Below the pieces are notes generated by a model. It saw only the letters and a list, made by a program, of their open reading frames with translations, had not been told where the DNA came from and ran no database searches. Positions 45,243 through 60,198 of a stretch of DNA of 64,000 bases are shown here, in pieces (the first letter of the stretch is position 1; each line of letters begins with the position of its first letter). The position numbers were made by a program, and so were the translations under genes. Origin of the DNA: Latrodectus hesperus (Eukaryota > Arthropoda > Arachnida > Araneae > Theridiidae); contig CM075853.1 of assembly GCA_037975125.1 (NCBI GenBank), forward strand, positions 28,107,163-28,171,162, written 5' to 3'.

Positions 45243-45625
45243 TAAGTGAGGAAGCGAAGGATTGTTTGGTTAAAGAGTTTGTTCCCTTGATAGGAAAATA
45301 GTGGTTTCGAATCCCGACCCAACTAAAAGATACGTCGTGTTCGCTAGTGGTGATTGGGGCATATTAAATATGTCAATGGTCGTATGGTTAATGTCAATGG
45401 TATTAAATATGGTCGCAATGTCCTCCATGAGAAATGATACATTTGGAGGAGGCACGCGAAGTCTGTTTGTCTTCTGCTTGATCCCTGCTTCTAAATTATG
45501 AACACCCAACCCTTTGCAGCATCACGATGGCAAGTTCTCTGGGTGTCCCGTTGTTAGATGCCATCACTTCTGCTACTTCTGCTGAATAGATTAAAAGAAA
45601 ACCCTACTAGCCGGGCAATACATGA
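45243..45625 (+). mobile_element. tRNA-like SINE, family C
   Basis: A B-box-like GTTTCGAATCC (45304-45314) preceded by a degenerate A-box region at 45244-45275. The body includes GTCGCAATGTCCTCCATGAG and TTGTCTTCTGCTTGATCC and ends near CCGGGCAATACATG. The 66- and 79-codon frames crossing it on the two strands are incidental. A diverged relative of the body lies at 47393-47500. Confidence 0.55.
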
Positions 45626-47392
45626 AAATTTGTTTCGTAAGTTCTGAAAAATAATCGATTATATTCAAAATTAAGAAAAATCTATTTTTTTAAGTATTAA
45701 ACTAACGTATATGTGTATACATTACAAGTTAATAACTAAGGAAGCTCTTTTTTTAGGATAATTTAATATAAGAGTTATTCGGCAAGTATTTAAATTGAAA
45801 CAAATTATTTTTTAACAGTTAACATTAAGAATTTTAAATAATATTATTTTTTAAAATATTCGTAATTTTCACTCAGTCCCTGAGAAACTCTTAAAAATTT
45901 AAAAAAAAAAACTACTGTAGAATTAATTTTCATAATCGTTTTGGGAAAGATTGTCTAAAAAGTTAAATATTTTGCTGTGTTTTTGATAAGTGCCAAATAT
46001 TTTAGATAAAACATATAACCATAAAATGTGAGGAAAAAAAGTGAGATATTAAGATTTTGTAACAAAGAAAAATTTTAAATCTATAAAGGGGGGGGGTGTA
46101 TAAATATCAATAAATTTTGTTTTTACTTTAAAAATTAAGGCAAAATTAGAAATTTCTAATGATGTTAAAATGTATCAATTTCTATCCATACAAGAGTACT
46201 TGATTCAATGGTTTTTTTTATCAGTAATAAGAGCTGTTATTTTTTAAGAAATATATTTTACTATGATGAAGATAAAAATAAATATATTTTAACATATTAA
46301 AAATACTATAAATTAATATATTAATTAAGTAAACAGACAGTTAGGTTTAGACATCAGCAAACAATTAGGTTTTTAGACAGTCTATTATCACGACAAATTT
46401 TATACGAATACCTTTTAATTTTTAACAATTATTACTGAATATAATTACTCAAGTAATTGTGTAAAATTCATCAAAATAAATGTCTAAAATTATGTTGTTT
46501 ACTTGTTGGTATTATATCTTCCTTTTATGGAAATAAATGTCTGTTGTTAATGTTAGGTTCATATAAGAAATAAACCTTAATCTCGATAGATTTCATATGA
46601 AAAATTATGATAGCATGAGTATGAGGACATTTCTTTTTACAATGAATAATATTTTTTCAACATAGGCCTTCAATTTTCTATTGCAAATACAAGCTTTAAT
46701 ATATAAAATATTATTTTACATTTTTACTGTATAATATTTTATATTTTTGCTATATTTAATATACTGTATTTCCTCAATTCCATTTACTATTTTTAGGGAT
46801 ATTATGATTCGCAACTACAAAATTTTTGCAATTTAGCAATAAAATTATTATTATTAGTTCTCGTATGCTTAATGACTTTATTCTTAATTATTGTTCTGAA
46901 ATTGGTTATTTATCTTCAAATATGGATTTTTATCCTAGTTTTTTTTACACCAATTGCTAATTCCTACCTTATTAGGTGCTTATTTAATTTGACATTTCAT
47001 AACACTCAAAAAATAATATACAGTTATTCACAAAAATATTAAATTACAGGATTCTCTACAAATGAAACACGCTCCATAAATTTCAAATGATGTATATTAA
47101 AATATGGAATCCAATAATTAAAGAATTTTAAATGCAACGTAAATTTCTGACAAAGCTTAGTATATATCCTCAGAGCTGCGAGTATTTAAAGACATTTTCT
47201 AGCATTCATAATTAAGAGTCTGGGGCATATTTCCATGTAAAAAAGAACGGGTTTCATGTATCACAATGAATGAAAGCTTGAAAACTTTTAACACCAATAT
47301 CAAAATTAAAATTATTCAACACATAAAAATAAAATAAATACCTTTCATTATTCATTATTTGCTTTCATCAAACCCAAGATCATTCACTCCAT
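45626..47392. other. AT-rich non-coding stretch
   Basis: Includes a GGGGGGGTG run at 46088-46097. Nothing else recognised. Confidence 0.5.
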
Positions 47393-47500
47393 ATTAAATA
47401 GGTCATATTTGCAATATCCTCTAGGTGAAATGATATTGATAACAGTGGCAGGACAAGTACTGGGGTTTTCTGCTTATAAATTAGACAGATGTTTCAACCT
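47393..47500 (+). mobile_element. Diverged fragment of SINE family C
   Basis: TATTAAATAGGTCATATTTGC, AATATCCTCTAGGTGAAATG and TTTTCTGCTTATAAATTAGA align in order with the body of 45390-45500. The tRNA-like head is absent. Confidence 0.4.
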
Positions 47501-47589
47501 ATCTGATAGAAACAAGCTAGGGAAAACTAGGATGATAGGGAAGTATGCTGGTGCAACAATTAGGAATATTTCATTGGTTAATAAATAAT

Positions 47590-47983
47590 TTTTTGGGCTG
47601 TGGTAGTCTAGTGGTTAGGGCATCATCCTTCCCACCGGAAGAGCAGGGTTCAATTCCCAATGCCGCCAAAGACCCACCGAGTACATGCGATATACCTGCC
47701 TTGTTAAATCTGTGGAATCTAAAGTCCTGTAGTCGATCGTTGAACAATTACCCTGTATGCAATGGCCTGGAGTAAATATCCACCTCTTTCAGATCAGAGT
47801 CAAAATTGAGTGTGTAGATACTCTGGTGGTGGCATCTATCAGAGGGATTTGAGCAAAGTCGTTCTTTCACCTTCATGGTGCTCTGGTTAAGCGAAAGACC
47901 CACTCTACTGATTTAAATTCGCATAGCCACTGGTATATCCAGCTTGGCTTGCTCAAGTGTCATAAGTGAAAACAATAACAATC
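47590..47983 (+). mobile_element. tRNA-derived SINE, family A, full length
   Basis: This is the clearest copy. The head has the A box TGGTAGTCTAGTGG (47601-47614) and the exact B box GGTTCAATTCC (47647-47657). The body carries GCCAAAGACCCACCGAG, TGCGATATACCTGCC, GGTGGCATCTATCAGAGGG and TTTCACCTTCATGGTGCTCT. The 3' end is GCTTGCTCAAGTGTCATAAG with a GAAAACAATAACAA tail. Related copies are at 6452, 20937 and 22056. The head runs on into the body without a discriminator or terminator, so it is not a working tRNA gene. The 76-codon frame across it is incidental. Confidence 0.85.
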
Positions 47984-50900
47984 TTATACTTACAAATGAT
48001 TTATAGGAAAATATGTACTATCAACAATTTATTTTAAATCAAATTCAATGTAACTATACACAATTTTGCTGATTCGTAAAATAAAGTTTGAATTTCCCTT
48101 AAAATTTTGGTCGCACGCATAGAAGTGAAATTATAGATGTCATATGGGCATTTACAAAAATATAAACATGGTGTTGTTATTCCGCATCATCCTCAATTTA
48201 TGTTAAAAGCAACAAGTAATCTGAAAACTAAAGAGCACTATCAGTTGAGTTTTGAATATTGAAACTGAAAAGCGTTTGAATAATTAATCTAACAATAGAG
48301 AAAAAGAGAAGATAGAGACATCCATTTCTTTATTTGATTAAAAAGAAATTTTGCAGGTATTTTTACTTTTATTCGTTTGAAGCTTAAATTATCAATGTTT
48401 GCACTAAACGTTAAAACCAGCTGTGATCCATGGCTTAGTGTGTCTTCAGATCTAGGCTGAGTAACCTAGATACAAGTAACCTTGGCTGAATCAGCAAACA
48501 GTTGAAAAGGGATTGCTCTGTAGTAAGTTTGTTTACAAAAGTGCACGCTTGTCCATCTCTTAGCAGCAATTACATGAAGCATGATTATCATCAAAGCATG
48601 ACGCGACATCTTTTACTTTGTAACATTTATAAACTTGTGTATGAACAGTTCTTTCTTGTTAGTAAGATCTTGGGAAATGGATAAAATCAGTGATTAAAAC
48701 TATTCGCGGCACTCGCTTGACTTAAACAGTCACTTCATTTTATTTCAAACATTACCAAATCGCAAACGCCGAAAGCTATTCATATTGGAAGATTTGATTA
48801 ATTTATGCAAATAATAAGTGTACAGATATTTGCAACAGAAGAATGACATGAGTAAAGGATGATGAGGTTATTTTACGAATAAAATTTGGGTGTAAGTAAA
48901 TGTGTTCAATACTAGATGCTTAGGACATCTTTGAATAAATTTATTCAGGAAATCTATTTCATATTATAGACTTCAATGGCTCCAAAAATTTCCAAATCAT
49001 TATCTCTCATTTTTCTAATAAAACATATTAATTAAAGAAAGAGCCAGAGATATTTCACACTGAAATGCAAATGTAGGTGAATTCTGAAGAATATAGAGAT
49101 AGATTTGTGTGCACTTTGCATGTAGTAACTAACAGGATCAGCACTAATAAATAATGTGAAATGTGCTGTGTTTATAAATAAAGTTATTTATTTCCTATGT
49201 GTACTATTTTTATATTTAGTTAGATTCTAATTTCTAAAAAGGTTGAGAATAAAGAATTCATGAGAATAAGTTTCTTGGTGAACTTGTACTGACTTCTTTT
49301 AATGATAATCCCTTCAGTTACTTTTAGACCACTTTGTACCATAATGTTGTATGATATAAAATTTTTTTTCAAATTTATTTATGATTCTAATTATTAAATA
49401 ATCGTTATTAGTTCTTGGTCATTTTTCACATATGATTACACATATGATATTGTATTTTTCACATTTTTATAGTAAAATTCATCTAATAGAAAATAGTTAA
49501 TAAAAGATGATATTTATTTAAACAAGTTTAGAATATTATTTTCTGATCTTTCTTAATTGCTTATATTGAGTACTGCTTAGTATTATAAATACTATAGCGC
49601 CATCTTTTGTTATCTGATATAACTACTAAATCATTTATTTTTGTAGTTTCCTGCCGAAGGAAATTCGACATTTCTGCATCCTTTAATCTCTGATTGCTTT
49701 CAAATCATTAAAATAGAGCATACTTTTTTTAATTATTTAGATGGGATTAAATGTAAAAAATATAATAGAATATTAATTCCCAAAATTCAAATTATGGAGT
49801 TAGAATCATGTATGAAACGAATAATATTGCTGTAACTATAAATTCAAAATTGCATAAAATATACTAAGGAATCATTGCTCAAACTTTCCAAATTCTAGGG
49901 AAATTAATGAAAAAAAGTATCATTCTGTAGAATACTGAAAACTAAATTTGTTATCAAAGTCATTTTAATGGAATTGTATACAGATCAAGCAAACGTAATG
50001 TATGAAATATCCAACTAATCAGTTTTTAGAAATTAATTTTGATAATTTCATATCTTCAGGAAATCTATTTTCAGGATGTACGTGTTTTGTCATCATATTT
50101 ATAGAAATCTCTAAATATTATTTCTAAAACTGTTTGATAAAAATATAACGTAGAAAATTTATAATTAATTAGCAACAAGAAGATCAAAATTTACAAAATA
50201 TGTAATAAAATTGTCTTCGTTTTTAATTTTTTTAAAATTTTTCTAATTTAAATGGAAATTTGAATAGTTTATTGATGCATTATCAAACTATAAACATAGT
50301 TTATATTTCAGTACATATATAGTTAATATTCCACTGATTTTCATTTAATTTACGTAAACAAAAAAATTGTATAACATTTTACGGTTCTTTTCGATCCTAA
50401 TTTGATGTAATTTGAAAATGAAGACAAATAAAAAATATCTAATTTCTTTCTTAACAGTATTCGTTTTTTTTTTCTCCATTAAGAATCAAAATATTAGTCT
50501 GGAATTTTTTTGAAACATATGTCCTAAAATTAAAGCGGAACACATCACTTCTATCTTAAATTATTTAAAAAAAATTAAGATTTAATTAATAAATTACGCT
50601 TTCACAGTTAAATTCTATAACAGGAACTCAATGAAGAAATTCATAATCCGTTTTCATCACTATTGACTCTCGCATTCAAATCTAAAACTAAATTAATGGA
50701 TTACGCATTTCAAAACTTTAAATTTATCGCTTCGCAGTCCCCAATTTTTCGACAGTTTCTTAAAATCATTTTTAATTTAAAGCAGGTTTAAAATTATGAA
50801 AAATCACATAATTAATGCAACTTTTATTTGCTGTATTTCTTATTCTACTGCATTTTTTTGTTAATACAGTTACAAATTTACTTGAAAATGAAATATTTCC

Positions 50901-52444
50901 GCAAAAAATATATTTTTTCTTTTGTTATATAATTTAGAGGTTAAATTTTCTTTCTATACAGGTAAGTTCATGCGAATTTAAAATTATTTTAGTTTGTGGA
51001 TTTAAAAATTCTCCACTATTCAAAATTCTTCAACACAAACACTCTCTCAAAATTCATTTATATTATTGTTTTGCAATTCAAATCCATTTTATTTTTTTAT
51101 TACTTTTTTCACTAAAAGTTTTACGTTTAGATTAATTGAACATTGTAAAAGATTATGCAATGGAATTAAATGTATCTCAGTTAAATTTTTTAAAATGCTA
51201 ACTAAGCAGCTAAATAAATTAAATACTTTTGCTGCATATTCCTAAAAATTTATTCCCTTACTTTCAATACTATCATGATGAACTCACATTTATAAATTCA
51301 ACACCATTAATTTTTCTATTAATTAGAAGTTAAGTATTGATAAATTAGAAATTCCACTGTCATTTTGTCAAACTCTCAAATACATTTTGTAATTTAATAA
51401 TAACACACAGTTTCTCAGAGTTCATTTACTTTTTATTTTTGATGCGCATTTTATTTATTTATTGCTTTTAATTAAATTAAAATCTTTTAATAAAAGTTTC
51501 TCGAGTTAATCTTTTCCTAAAGCCTACTGTAATATTCTCTTTATATGATAGAGTTTAATGTCTGTGCATGAAATTAATTTTTAAATGGTAATATAATGCT
51601 TCAAGTATCTAGAAGGAACATTTAAAAACAATCATCAACAAGCAAAGTAAAAAAAAAACGTTAGACTATTTTTAAGTACTGTATGGCATTGTGTGTGACA
51701 TCTTAAGTTATGTAAGGTTCAGTGAATTATTTTTGTACTATATTTTCAACTGACATACAACCCCTTGAACCTAAATATGAATCGTATTTTCTTAACTTCA
51801 CGATTCTTTAAATGCTTGATTCTCAAACTTTCAACTGCAATATAAATGCCATTCTTATAATTCTCTTCTCTTACATAGAAATTTCCAGCTTTCTTGTTTT
51901 CTTATAATGCCTTGAAGAATGTATGAAACCAACAGTATGTAAGATCTTAAATAGAATGAAGCAAGTTTGATGGAAGAAGTAGTTTTGCATGTACAAAATT
52001 AAAATCAAAAGTAACGACTGAAGTTTAAAAATTAAAATTACTGATAAGTCGTCATTTTTGAAACTGTTCATCTTTTTCTGAGCAATGTTGATCAAAGTCC
52101 AATATAAAATCTGCAAAGAAGTATTTTACTTTATAGTAACTCTTCGCCTCGGATTATTTACTTTATTCAAGTCACAAATTTCTGATTGCAACAAGTTTTC
52201 ACTCGTCAGGAATTTTTCTTATTACTTATTTTTATATAGTTAGATGAACAAATTAATATGCAGTTTTTACTACCATGAGTAAAGCTAATAAATTTCACAA
52301 GAGATGGATATTGAAGTCTAAGAATTGTGAATTAGTAATAAATTCAAGTGTTTTATATGCTGATTTTAGTGTTAGCATAGGTATTAAAGAAACAATAGAA
52401 ATCTTCAGAGATGTGCGTTTATTTATAATGCCTTATTGTATCTT
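47984..52444. other. AT-rich non-coding stretch
   Basis: A GC-richer patch at 48420-48690 includes a 60-codon plus frame without a domain and an inverted pair AGATCTAGGCTGAGTAACCTAGAT (partial palindrome, 48449-48472). TAGCGCCATCTTTTG at 49593-49607 looks like old repeat debris. The remainder has long A/T runs and no features. Confidence 0.45.
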
Positions 52445-52497
52445 ATTAACTTTACAGTTAATATAATATTCTGTATTATATTAACTGTAAAGTTAAT
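52445..52497. repeat. Perfect hairpin, 24-bp arms, 5-base loop
   Basis: Arms 52445-52468 and 52474-52497 are exact reverse complements (core TTTACAGTTAATATAATA) around TTCTG. It lies at the 3' end of an open frame (52275-52466). The AT-rich arms lower its significance slightly, but the perfect pairing over 24 bp with such a tight loop is unlikely by chance. Confidence 0.95.
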
Positions 52498-53576
<1,079 letters not shown>

Positions 53577-53710
53577 TTGTTGTCGTTGTTGCATGCCCCC
53601 GAGGTCAGCAGCACTAGACCAGGTCCATGAGCGCGTACACCTTTAAAAAGTCCAGTACCATAAGTGGATTCTCCATCAGATCTCTCCCGGAGAGACCAAG
53701 GCATTATAAC
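53577..53710 (-). mobile_element. SINE 3' fragment, family D (minus strand)
   Basis: Starts GTTGTTGTCGTTGTTGC, the complement of a CAACAAC tail. It continues with a GC-rich body (GAGGTCAGCAGCACTAGACC, AGATCTCTCCCGGAGAGACC) unlike families A-C. The body stops abruptly near 53710. Classified by tail and composition only. Confidence 0.45.
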
Positions 53711-55951
<2,241 letters not shown>

Positions 55952-56150
55952 CATTATGAAATATTTTCTTTTTTTACGGGTGTGTGTTGATTCATAAAAG
56001 TAAACTCTTGATTTGAATATGATTATAAAATGCAATATTTTCTTACATGTAGCAGAAATTTTTGCTCACAAAATATTTTTAACTCATTTTTCTGGTTTCA
56101 TAAATCTAATTACCCTGAAATCATAATAACTTAGAGAAAATAATCATGTA

Positions 56151-57614
56151 CAGTGCTCAAAACAGTTAAAGGATATTGTAAATCTTTAACAAAATAACGA
56201 AATAAGCATTTTTTGCATACAATGGAATAAGAGAATCATAAATGCTATTTTTTCTTATTTTCAAAGTTCGCAGTATGAAAATTTTGAATATGACGTCGGA
56301 AACGTTGCTTTAGGAACAGCGAATGAGATTTGGTTTAATGTAGTACAATATGTAAAAGTATGATCTACATTCAGGAAGCACGTTTTTTCAAATGAAAGAG
56401 TGCAATGTTTCAACGAATCAGAAATTTGGAAATTTATTGGCTGGTTAGTAGGTACAAACACAATCCGAAATAGCAAAAGCCATTGGAATAGAATCCTCAT
56501 TTCCCAATGGCATTCCCTCATTTCTCAATTTCCCAATTGCAAAAATCATTGGAATAGTGTGATTTCCAGATCTAGAACCAATTTTTGGAAACTGAAAATG
56601 CAGATCGAAGATCATGGTAAGGTCGTAGACGTGAAACACTGTTCAAAGAAGGCCATTATTTAACCTCAAGACTTGGAGCACTAAAATAAGCAATATTTTC
56701 AATATCTTGTCTCGGTTATTAATAGTTTTGACACAAACTGTTTTAAAGCACATTATTAACCAAATTACAAATTTGGAGATTTATTAGCTAGATAGTAGGG
56801 CCAAACACAATCCGAAGTAGCAAAAGCCGTTGGAATTTCCCATAATGGGATTTACAGATCTGGAACCGATTTTTAGAAACTAAAAATGAAGATCGAAGTT
56901 CATGGTAAAGTTGTAGACTTGAAACACTGTTCAATGAAGGCCATAATTTAACCTAAAGACTTGGAGCAGTAAAATAAGCAATATTTTCAATATTTTGTCT
57001 CGGTTACCGATAAATAGTTTTGACACAAACTGTTTGAAAGCACACGTTGTAGAGCTGTGTATTAGCCGATTAATGATATGTGTCACGTTAACAGCAACGA
57101 ACCTTCACGTCTGCAAGGAGAAATAGGCAACAAAGCAGGTGAATTGTAGGAGAAATGAATGGAGCAATATTATTTTCTCTGATGAGTCTCATGTTTATTT
57201 AACCTGATATTTTTTTTTCATCTGGAGGGATTGTGGCAATGGAAGCGCGTCCATGCCCGAAAGTGCCAGATATGGGACTGCAAAAAGAGTGGGCTATGTT
57301 GTCATCTCCATTGATGGGTATGCCAATCCTCAAAATATTCAAAATGGAACTCTGGCCTATAGTCAATATAGGGATGAGATGATCAGTAAAACTGTAGTCC
57401 CTCACAGTGCAGTTAATATGACTTCAAGTTTATGGATGACATATGCAGGACATATCTTTATAACATGGTGAATAATTTCTTTTTAGATGGAAGAATCATG
57501 CAAATTTTAATGCCAGAGTGTTCTCCTGATATAAACCCAATACACTTGAAGAATTCTATGTAGACGAGTTTCTGGACTCCTACCACCTACACAAACTCTC
57601 CAAGAACAAGAAAG
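56151..57614 (+). mobile_element. Tc1/mariner-like DNA transposon, decayed
   Basis: CAGTGCTCAAAACAGTTAAAGG starts at 56151 right after a TA, as expected of a Tc1 terminal repeat and its TA target. The helix-turn-helix region gives IGWLVGTNTI, EIAKAIGI and SVISRSR. The catalytic domain gives WSNIIFSDESHV (first Asp, about 57165-57193), then GYVVISIDGYANPQNIQNGT and YSQYRDEM. LMDD (second Asp, about 57430-57442) and SPDINPI (57520-57543) follow. At the third catalytic position NPIE is replaced by NPI-His, so the Glu codon is missing. The element is also interrupted by stops, carries an internal duplication and ends where the R1-like copy begins; no right terminal repeat is seen. Confidence 0.85.
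56423..57055 (+). repeat. Internal duplication in the Tc1-like element, about 346-bp offset
   Basis: AAATTTGGAAATTTATTGGC at 56423 recurs as AAATTTGGAGATTTATTAGC at 56769. The copies stay alignable through CAAACACAATCCGAA, GAAACACTGTTCAA and GACTTGGAGCA to TTTTGACACAAACTGTTT at the end of each. The first copy has an extra ~65 bp (a second AAAATCATTGGAAT block). It duplicates the transposase N-terminal region. Confidence 0.85.
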
Positions 57615-57624
57615 AACTCTTCTG

Positions 57625-59945
57625 AAGATTTTTATTTATTTAGGAAAACAAAAACATTTCCCTGTGTACCAAGGAATACCACACAGGGCCCGAAGGTACA
57701 ACAAATGTACTACATAACAAATCCAAATAAATCATAAGATGAAAAAATATAATAAAAGAAGGCAAAGAGAAAAAAGAGATATAAAAATGAAAAAGGAGTT
57801 AGAAAGTATGGATAAATTTTATAAAAAAATCAATATTCTCTCTCTTAACTAGGTCCACCATAATCGGGGGCCACCTGTTATTTAAATCTTTACAAAGCTC
57901 GTTCCTTTCTTCTGAAACAGATGGGCATTGAAGAAGAATGTGAGAAGGGTTGTCACTCCCACAGTTGCACATGCACATTTCACTGTTTTAAATAAGGAAA
58001 CGTGTAGGTAGCTATTGAATTTCCCATGTCCAGTGAGAAATTGCGTAATTTTAAAGTCAGTGTAAAACCAGTAGTTCTTAATTCGGCAGGGAACTGAAGG
58101 GAAAAAAGATTTTGTCCACTTACAATTAGGAAAGGAAACGAAACCTGAGTTCCATTCTGTGATAATCTTCTTTTTGGTATTGGTTTTGAAAAAAAGACTT
58201 TTTCCTGATATCGTAACTTGATATCGAGTTTATTTAGAAATGAAAGAGAAGATTTGGCCAGGAAATCTGCTCTTTCATTTCCATACATACCACTATGACC
58301 CTTGATATGGGAGAAAGTGAAGGAAATATTTTTGATATCACACATATTAATTGAAGTCTTGAATTCTACAATAAGTTTTTCAAAACTAGTTACATCTTGT
58401 AGAGCCAGTAGGGATGACATCGAGTCAAAGCAAATTAAATTTTTTTAAAAAGGTTTGCTTATGACCTCTTTAACAGCAAGATTAATGCAGAGTAACTCCG
58501 CTTGGAAAATAGAACTGTAATCAATAATGCGGTATACCTGATAACTCATTTCAAAACCATTCTGAAAGCATACGTATGCGAGACCTAATTTTTCATTAAC
58601 TTTACTGCCATCTGTAAAGTAAATTAAATCATAGTCTTCTTCCCTAACGCTATCAAATACAGCAAGAGTAGCAGGAGATCTTGTAGATGGATGAGGTAGG
58701 GAAGAAAATTTCAAATCACCATCAAGATGGTTAGAAAAAGAGTCTTGAGCATAACGATAAGCCTCATTTTGATGAAGTATCACAACATCAAGAGGTGGAA
58801 GACCAGAGAGAATTAAAAGAGCATCATAACTGATTGTTCTATATCCTCTAACAATCCTCAAGAGCAGCTTTCTTTGTATTTTCCTGATAAGTTTTCGGTT
58901 TATTTTTATCCTCAAACTGTGTCTCCCCAAATTCGCGATGCACAAAGAATAACGGGAACAATGCCTTGTTTATAAATCAATTTTGAAACTTCGAATTTAA
59001 TACCGTAACAGTTATTGCAAATTCTATACAATGAATTTGTAAGAATGTTTAACCTTAGCTAAAATGTATTTCAAATGTTCTTTCCAATGAAGTTTACTAT
59101 TGACAACAACACCAAGATATTTAATTTTATGTACAACTTCCAGAAAATTGTTACCTATAGCAAGATTGATAGTGGCATCAATGTTAGCCTTTTTGTGAAT
59201 CATCATTACTTTGCACTTCGTATGATTGAATTCCACCTTGCAATGTTGAAACCAATCATGAATAAAATTAAGAACATCTTGAGCAATACTGCATAAATCG
59301 GAAAATTTTTGTTCTGAACAATGCGAGTAAGTCATCTGCGAAAGCAATTTTCCAGCACTTAAATCCATTCAATTTTTTCAGTAAACCATTCATAACTAGG
59401 CTCCAAAGAAGTGGGCCAGAATCAGAGCCTTGTGGACATCCTTTTTGGATGTTAACAACTTCCAATTTATTGCCAAGAGTGAGAACAGCCGTTCTGTTGT
59501 TCAAGAAACTACGGAAGAGATTAAGATAATTTGAAGGAGTTTAAGCCGTCTTCACTAAGAAAATAATAAGGGGCCACCACTCGTTATCAAATGCTCCTTT
59601 TATCTCCAATGAAAGGAGAATAGTAAACAAGTTTTTCTTTTTCCCTTCCTTTAAATGTGAACAAGTCGCAGAAGTGCATCTTCAGTAGATTTCTGTGTTG
59701 TGAATCCATATTGTTCTTTATTAGTATAACTACAATTGTTAAGATACCATCTTAGTCTATTTGTAAGAAGCTTTTCGAGGCACTTTCCAATGCAAAACAA
59801 TAAGCTAATACATCTAATATTCTTAAGGTGCGATCGCTTAGAGTTCAAACTCTGTGGGATTAAGACAACTTTAGCATTTTTCCAAAGAGTAGGGTTCTGA
59901 AGGAATGGAACAGAACATGCCAGCCATTCGTAAACAGCTTATTTA
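57625..59945 (-). mobile_element. 5'-truncated R1-like non-LTR retrotransposon
   Basis: On the minus strand the copy begins within the RT (LWKNAKVVLIPQSLNSKRS, CISLLFCIGKCLEKLLTNRL). It continues through the R1-style GCPQGSDSGPLLWSLVMNGL, AFADDLLAL (FADD box near 59350) and KIKYLGVVVNSKLHWKEHL. RNase H follows: YFTDGSK (58625-58605), FQAELLCINLAV, FDSMSSLLAL across a frame break at about 58420-58445, and HIKGHSGMYGNERADFLAK. The tail has CNCGSDNPSHILLQC (57985-57940) and ends in AAATAAATAAAAATC near 57630. About five frame breaks separate the pieces, so it is dead. Truncation at the RT start is the usual product of incomplete reverse transcription. Confidence 0.85.
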
Positions 59946-60147
59946 ATTTAATTTCTCAAACATGTTAAACTTTGCTAGGCGTTCGGAGGAACCCTACTCT
60001 ACTAAAATTGATTTTTTTTTAAGGAAACGCATTTTTTATTTGTTTTTCTCATATGCACACAGAAATTCTGATTTTTTCCTTTTGTGCATTAATGCTCTCT
60101 GTATAACCCTATTTTCTGTAAAACAAATGCTTTTTTGGAAAACAAAT
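59946..60147. other. Flank of the R1-like insertion
   Basis: GGAACCCTACTCTAC (59989-60003) is the inverse of AGAGTAGGGTTCTG inside the R1-like copy (59885-59898). I found no continuation of the Tc1-like element here. Confidence 0.4.
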
Positions 60148-60198
60148 GAAGGGGGATATCTAAGATAAAAAACATTTTTATCTTAGATATCCCCCTTC
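60148..60198. repeat. Perfect hairpin, 24-bp arms, 3-base loop
   Basis: Arms 60148-60171 and 60175-60198 are exact reverse complements (core GGGGGATATCTAAGAT) around ACA. Pairing stops sharply at both ends. The G5/C5 block makes it far less likely to be chance than the AT-only palindromes. No coding role. Confidence 0.95.

Noticed and set aside
47595..47665. Functional tRNA gene
   Set aside because: A and B boxes are good, but the acceptor stem does not close and the sequence continues into a repeated body with other copies in the window, so it is a SINE head. The same reasoning applies to 26254-26325 and 38585-38655.
48848..48905. Possible exon between GCAACAG and GTAAGTAAA
   Set aside because: All three forward frames contain stops within the short interval.
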